Made by a program: the position numbers and the translations under genes. From the NCBI RefSeq assembly GCF_023156385.1, contig NZ_JAKZAK010000032.1, positions 1-59,632 on the forward strand: a stretch of DNA of 59,632 nt, read 5' to 3'. Shown here in pieces: positions 18,654 to 27,503 of this stretch. Within the stretch, counting starts at the first letter, position 1. The number at the start of each line of letters is the position of its first letter. Origin of the DNA: Marinobacter xestospongiae. Lineage in GTDB: Bacteria > Pseudomonadota > Gammaproteobacteria > Pseudomonadales > Oleiphilaceae. Below the pieces are notes generated by a model. It saw only the letters and a program-made list of their open reading frames with translations. It was not told the origin of the DNA and did no database searches.

Positions 18654-19880
18654 ATGAATACAGAAATAATTCTTGGCGTGGTCATGTTCACCGTTATCGT
18701 GCTGTCGCTTGTGGCGATCATCCTGGCGGCACGCTCGAAGCTGGTCAGCACCGGTGATGTGACCATTGAAATCAATGACGATCCCGAGCATACCCTGACC
18801 ACCGAAGCCGGTGGCAAGTTGCTGGGAACGCTCGCGGGCAGCGGTATCTTCCTGTCCTCCGCCTGTGGTGGCGGTGGTACCTGCGCCCAGTGTAAATGTA
18901 AGGTTCTGGAAGGTGGCGGTGCCATGCTGCCCACCGAAAAGACCCACTTCACCAACCGGGAAGAGAAGGAAGGCTGGCGCCTGTCCTGCCAGGTTCCGGT
19001 GAAGCAGGACATGAAGATCGAGGTGCCTGAAGAGTTCTTCGGCGTGAAGAAGTGGGAGTGTGAAGTCATCTCCAACGAGAACGTCGCGACCTTCATCAAG
19101 GAACTGGTTCTGAAACTGCCTGAAGGTGAAGAGGTGGCTTTCCGTGCCGGTGGTTATGTCCAGTTGGAGTGTCCTCCGTACGAAATCAACTTCAAGGATT
19201 TCGAGATTCAGGAAGAGTTCCATGAAGACTGGGACAAGCACGACATCTGGCGCTACAAGGCGATCAACAAGGAAGACACCATCCGCGCCTACTCCATGGC
19301 GAACTATCCGGAAGAGAAAGGGCTTCTCAAGTTCAACATCCGGATCGCCACACCGCCTCCGGGTTCGGACCATCCGCCGGGAATCATGTCCAGCTACGTC
19401 TTCAACCTGAAGCCGGGCGACAAGGTGACTGTGATGGGGCCGTTTGGTGAGTTCTTTGCCAAAGAAACCGAAGCCGAAATGGTCTTCATCGGTGGTGGTG
19501 CCGGTATGGCACCGATGCGTTCCCACATTTTTGACCAGCTCAAGCGTCTGAACTCCAACCGGAAGATTTCGTTCTGGTACGGCGCCCGGAGTGTCCGCGA
19601 GATGTTCTACGTGGAAGACTTCGACATGCTGGCGAACGAGAATGAAAACTTTCAGTGGCACGTTGCCCTGTCCGATGCTCTGCCAGAGGACAACTGGAGC
19701 GGCTACACCGGGTTCATTCACAACGTTCTGTACGACAACTACCTCAAGGACCATCCGGCTCCCGAGGACTGTGAGTACTACATGTGTGGGCCCCCCATCA
19801 TGAACGCCTCGGTCATCAAGATGCTGAAGGATCTTGGTGTCGAGGATGAAAACATCATGCTGGACGACTTTGGGGGTTAA
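18654..19880 (+). CDS. nqrF: Na+-NQR subunit F, NADH-oxidising flavoprotein
   Basis: A 408-residue electron entry subunit. One N-terminal membrane helix (3-26) is followed by a 2Fe-2S ferredoxin domain with ligands Cys71, Cys77, Cys80 and Cys112 (CGGGGTCAQC...RLSCQV). Then come an FAD domain (RAYSMANYPEE) and an NADH-binding domain (FIGGGAGMAPMRSH and MCGPPIMNASVIKMLKDLGV). It hands electrons from NADH via FAD and the iron-sulfur centre to the membrane. It lies 33 bp after nqrE. Confidence 0.97.
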   Translation: MNTEIILGVVMFTVIVLSLVAIILAARSKLVSTGDVTIEINDDPEHTLTTEAGGKLLGTLAGSGIFLSSACGGGGTCAQCKCKVLEGGGAMLPTEKTHFTNREEKEGWRLSCQVPVKQDMKIEVPEEFFGVKKWECEVISNENVATFIKELVLKLPEGEEVAFRAGGYVQLECPPYEINFKDFEIQEEFHEDWDKHDIWRYKAINKEDTIRAYSMANYPEEKGLLKFNIRIATPPPGSDHPPGIMSSYVFNLKPGDKVTVMGPFGEFFAKETEAEMVFIGGGAGMAPMRSHIFDQLKRLNSNRKISFWYGARSVREMFYVEDFDMLANENENFQWHVALSDALPEDNWSGYTGFIHNVLYDNYLKDHPAPEDCEYYMCGPPIMNASVIKMLKDLGVEDENIMLDDFGG

Positions 19881-19889
19881 GCAGACCTC

Positions 19890-20939
19890 ATGACATCCCG
19901 CATGACCAGACCCGTCAGGGCTGTAATCACCAGCGTCTTCATGACGTTGGTGGCTGCGGCCCTGGCGGGTTGCCTGTTTAAGGACGAAGAAAAAGTCTGG
20001 GAAATATCCGGGCCGATCTTCGGAACCAGCTACCATATCAATGTCGTATTGCCGGACGACCCGGAACGGCTGGAGACTCTCGGTGAGGGCATTCAGCAGG
20101 TACTGGAAGAGGTGGATGCCTCCATGTCGACCTGGCGGGACGATTCAGAGCTTTCCCGCTTCAACAGCCTGGCAGACCAGAGTGAGTGGTTTGGTATCTC
20201 ACCGGAGTTGCACGAAGTGCTGGCGGCCTCGATGGAGGTATCCCGCTTCAGCGGCGGCGCTTTTGACATTACTGTTGGTCCGGTCGTCAATCTGTGGGGG
20301 TTTGGACCGGAGGCGCGTCCGGAAACCGTTCCCGAGCCGGCATTGCTGGCGGAGCGGATGGCCCAGACCGGTTACCGGAACATTGAACTGCAGGCCGAGC
20401 CGCCGGCGGTCCGTACCCAAAAGCACCAGTATCTGGACCTGTCGGCAATTGCCAAGGGTTACGGTGTGGATGCGGTTGCCCGCTACCTCGATGCCCAGGG
20501 TGTGAAGGCGTTTCTGGTGGAAGTGGGCGGTGAGATCCGGGTCAAGGGTCGCAAGCCCGATGATGAGGCGTGGCGCCTGGCAATCGAAGAGCCGGTATCC
20601 GAACGCCGCCAGGTCAACCGGGTGGTTGTGCTGGATGACCACGGCCTGGCCACATCCGGCGATTATCGTAACTATTACGAATCGGAAGGTCAGCGCTATT
20701 CCCATACCATAGACCCGTTGACCGGTAAGCCGATCGGCCACAACCTGGCGTCTGTGACGGTAATTGCTGAAAACTGTATGCTGGCAGATGGGATTGCCAC
20801 GGCGTTCAATGTGATGGGCTTTGAAAAGGCCCGGGCGCTGGCAACCCGCGACAATATTCCGGCGTATTTTATTGTTCGTGGCGACAACGGCTTCGAAACA
20901 CATTACACACCTGCCTTTTCATCCTACCTTGTAGAGTAG
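19890..20939 (+). CDS. apbE: FAD:protein FMN transferase ApbE (lipoprotein)
   Basis: A 349-residue periplasm-facing lipoprotein. The N-terminal helix ends in the lipobox LAGC, with Cys28 as the lipidated residue. The ApbE fold motifs are present: SMSTWRDDSELSRFN, GAFDITVGPVVNLWGFG, LDLSAIAKGYGVDAVARYL and YSHTIDPLTGKPI. It uses FAD to attach FMN to Thr of NqrB and NqrC (the SGAT motifs noted there), so it is a maturation factor of the same operon. It starts 9 bp after nqrF. Confidence 0.95.
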   Translation: MTSRMTRPVRAVITSVFMTLVAAALAGCLFKDEEKVWEISGPIFGTSYHINVVLPDDPERLETLGEGIQQVLEEVDASMSTWRDDSELSRFNSLADQSEWFGISPELHEVLAASMEVSRFSGGAFDITVGPVVNLWGFGPEARPETVPEPALLAERMAQTGYRNIELQAEPPAVRTQKHQYLDLSAIAKGYGVDAVARYLDAQGVKAFLVEVGGEIRVKGRKPDDEAWRLAIEEPVSERRQVNRVVVLDDHGLATSGDYRNYYESEGQRYSHTIDPLTGKPIGHNLASVTVIAENCMLADGIATAFNVMGFEKARALATRDNIPAYFIVRGDNGFETHYTPAFSSYLVE

Positions 20940-20973
20940 GTTCGAAAGACGGCAGGGATGAGAGGACAGAACG

Positions 20974-21222
20974 ATGGGTACGTTTCTCCTGGTATTCCTG
21001 ATTGTTGGTTTTCTTCTGCTGGCCATGTCGATTGGTGTCATTATGGGCCGCAAGCCCATCAGTGGCACCTGCGGCGGTATCGGTGCCCTGGGCCTGGATG
21101 GGGCGTGTGATATTTGCGGTGGCAACACCAAGAAGTGCAAGGAAGAGAACGAGCGTCTGGCCAAAGAGGGCAAGACCGCAGACACCCTGGCTTACGATGC
21201 CAGCCAGGCCTCATCAAAATAA
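20974..21222 (+). CDS. nqrM: Na+-NQR maturation factor NqrM
   Basis: An 82-residue small membrane protein: one N-terminal helix (about 3-24) and a cysteine-rich tail with Cys33, Cys45, Cys48 and Cys55 (GTCGGIGALGLDGACDICGG). NqrM (DUF539) delivers iron for the centre shared by NqrD and NqrE; the four cysteines are the family hallmark. A good Shine-Dalgarno site (GAGAGGA) precedes ATG 20974. It is the last nqr-linked gene before sthA. Confidence 0.95.
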   Translation: MGTFLLVFLIVGFLLLAMSIGVIMGRKPISGTCGGIGALGLDGACDICGGNTKKCKEENERLAKEGKTADTLAYDASQASSK

Positions 21223-21259
21223 CATCCTGAAGACACGCAGATAAGGAGTTGCTGCACGC

Positions 21260-22651
21260 ATGGCAGAACATCACTACGACGTTGTCGTTATCGGTGCGGG
21301 GCCTTCCGGGGAAGGGGCGGCGATGAACGCCGCCAAGAATGGCAAGCGCGTTGCGATCATCGAAGACAAGCCCACCGTTGGTGGCAACTGCACCCACTGG
21401 GGAACCATTCCTTCCAAGGCGTTGCGACATTCCGTCAAGCAGATCATCACCTTCAACACCAACCAGATGTTCCGGGACATCGGTGAACCGCGCTGGTTCT
21501 CCTTCCCGCGGGTACTGCAGAACGCCCAGAAGGTGATTGGCAAACAGGTGAAGCTGCGAACCCAGTTTTACGCCCGCAACCGCATTGACCTGATCAACGG
21601 CCGTGCCTATTTCCTCGATGCCAACCGCATCGAGATTCGCGATGGTCAGGCCAATGAGGTCCTGCGTGCGGACACCGTGGTGATTGCCACCGGCTCGAGG
21701 CCCTACCTGCCGCCCGATGTGAATTTCCGTCATCGCCGCATCTACAACAGCGACTCGATTCTCAATCTCTCCCACACACCGCGCACGCTGATTATCTATG
21801 GCGCCGGGGTGATCGGTTCTGAGTACGCGTCTATCTTTGCAGGTCTTGGCGTCAAGGTGGATCTCATCAACCCGGGCAGCCGGCTGTTGTCTTTCCTTGA
21901 CGATGAGATCTCTGACGCGCTCAGCTACCACCTGCGCAACAATGGCGTGCTGGTGCGTCACAACGAGTGCTATGAATCGGTGGAAGGAGACGACCACGGC
22001 GTGGTGCTGTCTCTGAAGTCCGGCAAAAAGATACGTGCGGACGCCTTCCTGTGGTGTAACGGCCGCAGCGGCAACACCGACAAGCTGGGTCTGGAGAACG
22101 TGGGTCTTGAGACCAACAGCCGGGGCCAGCTTGCGGTGGACGAGCACTACCGCACGTCTGTGCCGCACATCTATGCGGCCGGTGACGTTATCGGCTGGCC
22201 CAGTCTGGCCAGTGCGGCGTACGATCAGGGCCGTTCAGCGGCGTCTGACATCGTGCACGATGAGTATTTCCGCTTCGTGTCTGACGTGCCCACGGGCATC
22301 TACACCATTCCTGAGATCAGTTCGGTGGGCAAAACCGAACGTGAGCTGACGGAAGCCAAGGTGCCGTACGAAGTCGGCCAGGCCTTCTTCAAGGATCTGG
22401 CCCGTGCCCAGATCACCGGCGAAGCGGTGGGCATGCTGAAGATCCTGTTCCATCGTGAGACCCGGGAGATCCTGGGCATCCACTGCTTCGGGGACCAGGC
22501 GGCGGAGATCGTTCATATCGGACAGGCGATCATGAATCAGGAAGGGGAGGCCAACTCCCTCAACTACTTCATCAACACCACCTTCAATTACCCCACCATG
22601 GCGGAAGCCTACCGGGTGGCGGCACTGAATGGCCTGAACCGTATCTTCTGA
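21260..22651 (+). CDS. sthA: Soluble pyridine nucleotide transhydrogenase
   Basis: A 463-residue FAD enzyme that moves reducing equivalents between NADPH and NAD+ in the cytoplasm. The FAD motif is VVVIGAGPSGEGAAMNAA and the NAD(P) motif is IYGAGVIGSEYASIFAGLG. In the region where related disulfide oxidoreductases have CxxxxC, it has GGNCTHWGTIPSKALRH with a single Cys, the SthA signature. The C-terminal dimerisation domain ends in FNYPTMAEAYRVAALNGLNR. The next step of the same redox neighbourhood as nqr. A hairpin follows the stop. Confidence 0.95.
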   Translation: MAEHHYDVVVIGAGPSGEGAAMNAAKNGKRVAIIEDKPTVGGNCTHWGTIPSKALRHSVKQIITFNTNQMFRDIGEPRWFSFPRVLQNAQKVIGKQVKLRTQFYARNRIDLINGRAYFLDANRIEIRDGQANEVLRADTVVIATGSRPYLPPDVNFRHRRIYNSDSILNLSHTPRTLIIYGAGVIGSEYASIFAGLGVKVDLINPGSRLLSFLDDEISDALSYHLRNNGVLVRHNECYESVEGDDHGVVLSLKSGKKIRADAFLWCNGRSGNTDKLGLENVGLETNSRGQLAVDEHYRTSVPHIYAAGDVIGWPSLASAAYDQGRSAASDIVHDEYFRFVSDVPTGIYTIPEISSVGKTERELTEAKVPYEVGQAFFKDLARAQITGEAVGMLKILFHRETREILGIHCFGDQAAEIVHIGQAIMNQEGEANSLNYFINTTFNYPTMAEAYRVAALNGLNRIF

Positions 22652-22662
22652 CGGTTCCGCTA

Positions 22663-22695
22663 TCCCGAACTGCTCCTTCAGCGGGCAGTTCGGGA
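22663..22695. terminator. Hairpin between convergent sthA and glpQ-like gene
   Basis: An 11-bp perfect stem (22663-22673 with 22685-22695; arms TCCCGAACTGC/GCAGTTCGGGA) and an 11-base loop. It lies 12 bases after sthA and could serve both convergent genes. There is no T run, so termination strength is uncertain. Confidence 0.5.
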
Positions 22696-22748
22696 GCTTC
22701 TCAGCGTTTCACGGTAGACCGAACAGGCCTAGTTTCTGAGCGATCGCA

Positions 22749-23549
22749 TCACTGATTGCTCAGAGACGGTTGGCCCGCGTCGTTGCCGTCAGCGTCGGTG
22801 GTTCGGGCCAGATGTGGCAGTGCCTGGCGCCGGTTGTCGAAGTAGATCTTGGTGCTGGTCGGGTAGTCGGTGATGATGCTGTCGACGCCGTGCTGCTCCA
22901 GCGTCAGCATGTCGTGTATACGGTTGACGGTCCACACCGACACCTGCAGCTCCCGCCGGTGAGCCTCTTCCACCAGTTTGGCGGAGCAGAGTTTCCAGTT
23001 CAGGATCAGGTAATCGCAGTTCAGTCGTGAGGCCACCTGCACCGGGTTGGGGAAGCGCCGCTCCACTACCGCGCCAATCGCGATGCGTCGGTTACGACGG
23101 CGAATCTCCTGCAGAAACCAAGTATCGGCTGACGTTACCACCACCCGCTCAAACAGGTCGTGGCGCTGGATCAGCTCCGTTAGCCGGTTGCACAGAACGT
23201 TGAGGCGATGACGTTTGTCGCTTTTGACTTCCAGTTGCAGGTGCTCAAAGTCCGGAATCGCCGCCAACACCTGATCCAGGGTGGGGATTGGCGTGGGGCT
23301 GGCCCACGCCGCCGTGCCATGGCGTGCATCCATCCGCCCCAGTTCCGCGGCGGTGTAGTCAGCAACCTTGCCGGTATCGCTTGTGGTGCAGTCGACTGTC
23401 AGGTCGTGGATGACCACGGGCTGGCCGTCACTCGACAACAGCAGGTCAAACTCAAAGCGGCGAATACCGTGCCGGTAGGCGTGCTCAAAGCCGGCCAGGG
23501 TGTTTTCTGGGGCCTCTCCGCGAGCGCCCCGATGCCCATAGATGATCAT
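22749..23549 (-). CDS. Glycerophosphodiester phosphodiesterase
   Basis: A 266-residue GDPD-family enzyme, hydrolysing glycerophosphodiesters to glycerol-3-phosphate and an alcohol. It opens with the active-site motif YGHRGARGEAPENTLAGF, then the acidic metal ligands FEFDLLLSSDGQPVVIHD. Later blocks include LQLEVKSD and VWTVN, and the ending HGVDSIITDYPT. No signal peptide, so it is a cytoplasmic UgpQ-like form rather than the periplasmic GlpQ. It lies 15 bp downstream of the DAHP synthase gene on the same strand. Confidence 0.92.
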   Translation of the reverse strand: MIIYGHRGARGEAPENTLAGFEHAYRHGIRRFEFDLLLSSDGQPVVIHDLTVDCTTSDTGKVADYTAAELGRMDARHGTAAWASPTPIPTLDQVLAAIPDFEHLQLEVKSDKRHRLNVLCNRLTELIQRHDLFERVVVTSADTWFLQEIRRRNRRIAIGAVVERRFPNPVQVASRLNCDYLILNWKLCSAKLVEEAHRRELQVSVWTVNRIHDMLTLEQHGVDSIITDYPTSTKIYFDNRRQALPHLARTTDADGNDAGQPSLSNQ

Positions 23550-23564
23550 AATGCCGCTTCTTTC

Positions 23565-24686
23565 CTAGAAGCCGATCCGGATGCGATTGTACAGCGCCTG
23601 ACGCTTCTGCCAGGTCTCGTGGCACAGCTGCACATCGTCCAGATACGCCGACAGCTCTTCCATTAGCAGGGCCTGGGGGCCGTCCACCAGGGCTTTTTCC
23701 GGTTTCGGGTGGAAGTCCACCAGCACCATGTTGGCACCGGCTATGACGCCCTGAGCGGTGGCATGCATCACGTCCAGGATGCCATCAGGAGCGTGTTCCC
23801 GGCTGCCGACAGAATGGGACGGGTCAATGCACACTGGCATGCGGGTCAGGCGTTTGACCACCGGTACGTGGGCAAAGTCCACCATGTTGCGATGAGGGTT
23901 GCCGGCTTCGGTCTTCATGCCGCGCAGACAGAACACCACATTGGCGTTGCCCTCACTGGCCAGGTATTCGGCAGCGTTGAGGGATTCATTGAGGGTGATA
24001 CCAAAGCCCCGCTTCAGCAGCACCGGGTAGGTGCTCTGGCGGCCAATGGCTTTGAGCAGCTCAAAGTTCTGGGTGTTGCGGGTACCGACCTGCAGCATCA
24101 CACCGGTCGGCCGGCCCAGCTTTTCCAGGCAGGTGTCGATTTCTTCAATGTGGCTTTCATGGGTGATCTCCATGGCGATCACCTTGATGCCATGCTTGCC
24201 GGCTTTCTCGAACACCCATGGCAGGCAACCCTTACCATGGCCCTGGAACGAATAGGGATTGGTTCGGGGCTTGTAGGCGCCCATGCGGGTGCAGACCTGA
24301 CCATGCTGCTCGAGGGCCTGCATCATCATCTCCACATGCTCGGGAACGTCCACGGCGCAGAGACCGGCAAACACGTGGAGGTTGTCCTGGCCGAACTGCA
24401 CACCGTTGTATTGGAAGCCGGACTGACGCTGGTCGTCACGATGACGCCCGAGAATGCGGTAGTCCTCGGAGATCCGGATCACCCGCTCCACGGCGGGCAG
24501 GGCAGCGATTTCGTCCTTGTCCAGGGTCTTGGTATCGCCCAGCAGGTAGATCTCGGTCAGGCGCTGCTTCTCACCCTGAATCTCATGAACCCGCAGGGAG
24601 ACGTTCGGCAGGTTCTCGAGAAAATGCATGGTGTGACGGTACTCCTCGCTGTCGAGCGGGGTATCCGGGTGGAGGATGGCTAGCAT
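23565..24686 (-). CDS. 3-deoxy-7-phosphoheptulonate (DAHP) synthase, type I-beta
   Basis: A 373-residue enzyme for the first step of the shikimate pathway: phosphoenolpyruvate plus erythrose-4-phosphate gives DAHP. It has an N-terminal ferredoxin/ACT-like domain of about 80 residues (LAILHPDTP...IRISEDYRILGR), as in the Thermotoga/Bacillus I-beta type, followed by the barrel motifs RMGAYKPRTNPYSFQGHG, VGTRNTQNFELL, PVLLKRGF, CIDPSHSVGSREH and DFHPKPEKALVDG. The E. coli AroFGH (I-alpha) forms lack this N-terminal domain, so regulation probably differs. AAGGAG precedes the ATG. Confidence 0.92.
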   Translation of the reverse strand: MLAILHPDTPLDSEEYRHTMHFLENLPNVSLRVHEIQGEKQRLTEIYLLGDTKTLDKDEIAALPAVERVIRISEDYRILGRHRDDQRQSGFQYNGVQFGQDNLHVFAGLCAVDVPEHVEMMMQALEQHGQVCTRMGAYKPRTNPYSFQGHGKGCLPWVFEKAGKHGIKVIAMEITHESHIEEIDTCLEKLGRPTGVMLQVGTRNTQNFELLKAIGRQSTYPVLLKRGFGITLNESLNAAEYLASEGNANVVFCLRGMKTEAGNPHRNMVDFAHVPVVKRLTRMPVCIDPSHSVGSREHAPDGILDVMHATAQGVIAGANMVLVDFHPKPEKALVDGPQALLMEELSAYLDDVQLCHETWQKRQALYNRIRIGF

Positions 24687-24752
24687 GGGACAACTCCTTG
24701 TGACATTCGGTGGTGTGCGGCGCGCGAACAGGGTCAGGCCGACGCGATTGGG

Positions 24753-25217
24753 TCAGCCTGAGGTGGGGCCCGAGTTGGCCTCAGCGCGGTGGCGCGCCTG
24801 CATATACTCTCGGTGGTTAAGGTGCAGAAGCTCAGCCATGCGGCGGATCAGGTGCTCCTCAAAACGGTCAATCCGACCATCGGCAAAGGCCACCAGCCAG
24901 ATGCTCTCCAACAGCGCCTGCTTGGCCTGTTGATCCAGGTGATCGTTGATCTGGCCGGTGAACTCGTACAGCGACGTGGCGTCCTCGGCCTCGTTCAGCG
25001 CATCCTGGAGGATGCTCTCGGCTTCTTCCCGGGTGACCTCCAGTCGTTGCACGGCGCAGTCGACAATGGTTTTCAGCTCCCGCTCATCCTGCTCCTGGTC
25101 GATGCGGGCCAGCTGGACCATCAGCGCGGTGGCAGCAATGGCCAGCTGGTGGCGGTCCGGCTGCGCCGGCCCCTGATCTGCTGGTGCCAGAAAAAGCTGT
25201 TTCAGCTTCTCAATCAT
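24753..25217 (-). CDS. TerB-family (tellurite-resistance-like) protein
   Basis: A 154-residue helical protein with a TerB fold: IAATALMVQLARIDQEQDERELKTI near the N-terminus and ESIWLVAFADGRIDRFEEHLIRRMAELLHL in the C-terminal half. The acidic residues in the A/DQEQDERE and DGRIDRFEE turns could bind metal. TerB-like proteins occur widely in housekeeping contexts; real tellurite resistance should not be inferred. It is a cytoplasmic protein between transaldolase and DAHP synthase on the minus strand. Confidence 0.85.
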   Translation of the reverse strand: MIEKLKQLFLAPADQGPAQPDRHQLAIAATALMVQLARIDQEQDERELKTIVDCAVQRLEVTREEAESILQDALNEAEDATSLYEFTGQINDHLDQQAKQALLESIWLVAFADGRIDRFEEHLIRRMAELLHLNHREYMQARHRAEANSGPTSG

Positions 25218-25253
25218 CGGGTTGGGTATCTCGCTGTCTTCAGTACGTTAGCT

Positions 25254-26219
25254 TCAAGCGGCGTTCGCCAGCAGGCGGACCCGGCTTTCCAGTTCCACCT
25301 GGTCGACGGCAAAGCGACGGATGCCATCGGCCAGCTTTTCGGTGGCCATGGCGTCTTCATTGGATTCCCAGCGGAATCGGGCCTCGGTCATCGGCGTCGG
25401 GGTGTCGGTGCTGTTCGCCTGCTCTGGAGAAAGCTGCCTGGTGAGGCTGCCCTGGTCGTCCTGCAGCGATTGCAGCAGTGCCGGACTGATGGTGAGCCGG
25501 TCGCACCCGGCGAGCATCTCGATCTCGCCCGTGTTGCGGAAACTGGCGCCCATCACCACGGTATTGTAATCGTGGGTCTTGAAGTAGTTGTAGATCCGGG
25601 TGACCGAGCGCACCCCGGGGTCGTCCTCCGGGGCGAAGGCATCCTGGTCGCTGTTGGCCAGGTGCCAGTCGAGAATGCGGCCGACGAACGGTGAGATCAG
25701 GTGCGCGCCAGCGTCAGCACAGGCTGCGGCCTGGGCGAAGGAGAACAGCAGCGTGAGGTTACAGCGAATACCTTCCTTCTCAAGTTGCTCGGCGGCGCGA
25801 ATACCTTCCCAGGTGGAGGCGATCTTGATCAGCACGCGGCTGGTGTCGATGCCCCGTTGATCGTACAGCTCGACCAGCCGGCGGGCGCGGGCCAGAGTGG
25901 CGTCGGTATCGAACGACAGCCGGGCATCCACTTCGGTGGACACCACGCCAGGAATCAGCTGCAGGATCTTCTCGCCCGCGATTACCGCCAGCAGGTCGGT
26001 GGCATAGCTCAGCTGTTCGGCGTCGCTCCCTGCCAGCCCGCGGGCGCCATTGATGGCAGCATCGAGCATCGGACGATAGGCGTCGGAGGAGGCCGCTTTA
26101 AGCAGCAGGGAGGGGTTGGTGGTGGCGTCCTGGGGGCGCCACTGGGCGATGGCCTCGAGGTCACCGGTATCGGCCACCACCGTAGTCATGGTCTTGAGCT
26201 GGTCAAGCTTGCTGGTCAT
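25254..26219 (-). CDS. tal: Transaldolase
   Basis: A 321-residue pentose-phosphate enzyme that transfers a dihydroxyacetone unit between sedoheptulose-7-phosphate and glyceraldehyde-3-phosphate. It supplies erythrose-4-phosphate, the substrate of the nearby DAHP synthase. It has the family N-terminus TSKLDQLKTMTTVVADTGD, the motif QDATTNPSL, and the Schiff-base lysine in RVLIKIASTWEGIRAAE. The start is placed at 26219 because the family begins here and AGGA lies about 10 bases upstream; in-frame ATGs at 26231 and 26273 would add unconserved residues. Confidence 0.95.
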   Translation of the reverse strand: MTSKLDQLKTMTTVVADTGDLEAIAQWRPQDATTNPSLLLKAASSDAYRPMLDAAINGARGLAGSDAEQLSYATDLLAVIAGEKILQLIPGVVSTEVDARLSFDTDATLARARRLVELYDQRGIDTSRVLIKIASTWEGIRAAEQLEKEGIRCNLTLLFSFAQAAACADAGAHLISPFVGRILDWHLANSDQDAFAPEDDPGVRSVTRIYNYFKTHDYNTVVMGASFRNTGEIEMLAGCDRLTISPALLQSLQDDQGSLTRQLSPEQANSTDTPTPMTEARFRWESNEDAMATEKLADGIRRFAVDQVELESRVRLLANAA

Positions 26220-26312
26220 TCGTTCTGTCATCCTGATCCGTTGCGTTCGCAGATGGGTTGTTACGGAAGGCACCCCGGAACAGCGGAAATCCGCGGCACA
26301 CGCCTGAGCCTT

Positions 26313-26341
26313 ACAATAACCGGGCAGTTTGACAGGAACAA
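26313..26341 (-). promoter_or_regulatory. Candidate promoter of tal
   Basis: On the minus strand: TTGTTC (26336-26341), a 17-base spacer and TATTGT (26313-26318), about 94 bases before the tal start, in the gap after dusA. Confidence 0.4.
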
Positions 26342-26372
26342 GAACTATGCCATGGCGCGACCGGACGGGACA

Positions 26373-27431
26373 CTAGGCTGGGGCCGCTTCCTCGGTCACC
26401 TGTTCCGGTACCATCGCCAGGGCCTGTTCGACCACTTCAAGACCGGCTCCGGGGCGATGGGCATTCTCACTGATGTGGCGACGGAAGCGTCGACCGCCGG
26501 GTTGGCCGTGGAATAGCCCAAGCAGGTGACGGGTCATGTGGCCCAGATAGACCCCGCGGGCCAGCTCCGATTCGATGAACGGAAACATTGCCCGCAGGGC
26601 GTCATGACGTGAGGTGACCGCCGGTGTGTCACCAAAGAAAGCCTGATCGACACCCGCCAGCAGCCAAGGGTTGTGGTAGGCCTCGCGCCCCAGCATCACG
26701 CCATCCGTGTGAGCGAGGTGCTGGTGGCATTCGTCAAAGGTCTTGATGCCGCCGTTGATGATGATTTCCAGATCCGGGTACTTCTCCTTGAGACCATACA
26801 CCCAGTCGTATTTCAGCGGTGGGACTTCCCGATTTTCCTTGGGGCTCAGGCCATCGAGGATGGCGATGCGGGCGTGGGCAATAAAGGTACGGCAGCCGGC
26901 ATCCGCGACCTTCTCAACAAATTCACACAGCTCCTCCCAGGACTCACGGCCATCTATACCGATCCGGTGCTTGACGGTCACCGGCAGGTCCGTGGCTTCA
27001 ATCATCGCTCGCACGCCGTCTGCAACCTTGTCGGGATGCCCCATCAAACAGGCGCCGATCATGTTGTTCTGCACCCGGTCACTGGGGCAGCCAACGTTCA
27101 GGTTCACTTCATCAAACCCGAACCGCTCCGCCAGCGCCGCGCAGTGGGCCAGCTCCCGGGCATCGCTGCCACCGAGCTGCAGGGCCAGAGGGTATTCCGC
27201 TTCGTTGTGCCTCAGAAAGCGTTCAGTGTCGCCATGAATCAACGCCCCGGTGGTCACCATCTCAGTGTAAAGCAGCGTATGCCGACTGAGCATCCGCGCC
27301 AGGTACCGATAGTGCGAGGTCGTCCAGTCCATCATTGGAGCGACGCAAAACCGCCGAGAGGGCTCGGCGCCTGCTGTGGCGCGGCTTGTGGCTGAATTTG
27401 CTGCTGTTTTCTGAGGCTGATTTTCGATCAT
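26373..27431 (-). CDS. dusA: tRNA-dihydrouridine(20/20a) synthase DusA (prophage target)
   Basis: A 352-residue FMN enzyme that reduces uridine 20/20a in the tRNA D-loop. Motifs: FCVAPMMDWTTSHYRYLAR, LYTEMVTTGALIHG, LQLGGSD, and the catalytic loop NLNVGCPSDRVQNN (Cys115). The C-terminus has the DusA-type blocks LGHMTRHLLGLFHGQPGGRRFRRH. The gene is complete although the prophage is joined at its 5' end: dusA-targeting integrases recombine inside the first codons and the element then supplies a replacement start. Residues 1-26 (Ala/Thr-rich, unconserved) may thus be phage-derived. The displaced 5' fragment is expected at the other prophage end, outside the window. Confidence 0.93.
   Translation of the reverse strand: MIENQPQKTAANSATSRATAGAEPSRRFCVAPMMDWTTSHYRYLARMLSRHTLLYTEMVTTGALIHGDTERFLRHNEAEYPLALQLGGSDARELAHCAALAERFGFDEVNLNVGCPSDRVQNNMIGACLMGHPDKVADGVRAMIEATDLPVTVKHRIGIDGRESWEELCEFVEKVADAGCRTFIAHARIAILDGLSPKENREVPPLKYDWVYGLKEKYPDLEIIINGGIKTFDECHQHLAHTDGVMLGREAYHNPWLLAGVDQAFFGDTPAVTSRHDALRAMFPFIESELARGVYLGHMTRHLLGLFHGQPGGRRFRRHISENAHRPGAGLEVVEQALAMVPEQVTEEAAPA
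27303..27350. other. Candidate attachment site (att) in dusA codons 28-43
   Basis: Prophages whose integrase sits divergently beside dusA recombine in the conserved early codons of that gene. Here these encode VAPMMDWTTSHYRY. The core is inferred by that family pattern; the second copy needed to define it is not in the window. Confidence 0.4.
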
Positions 27432-27503
27432 TTATTGCCCATTTTTGCCCGTTTTTATAACATTAGTCCTCCAGAAATCCTCCAAAGGAGGTCGGGGAGG
27501 ACT

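Noticed and set aside
18612..20036. A 474-codon minus-strand open frame over nqrF
   Set aside because: Shadow of a certain gene; no start signal and no family features.
24753..25217. Tellurite-resistance operon
   Set aside because: Only a lone TerB-type protein is present, without terC/terD/terZ partners.
26373..27431. A tRNA gene as the integration target
   Set aside because: No tRNA-like cloverleaf was seen near the integrase; the intact dusA with a divergent integrase explains the site.
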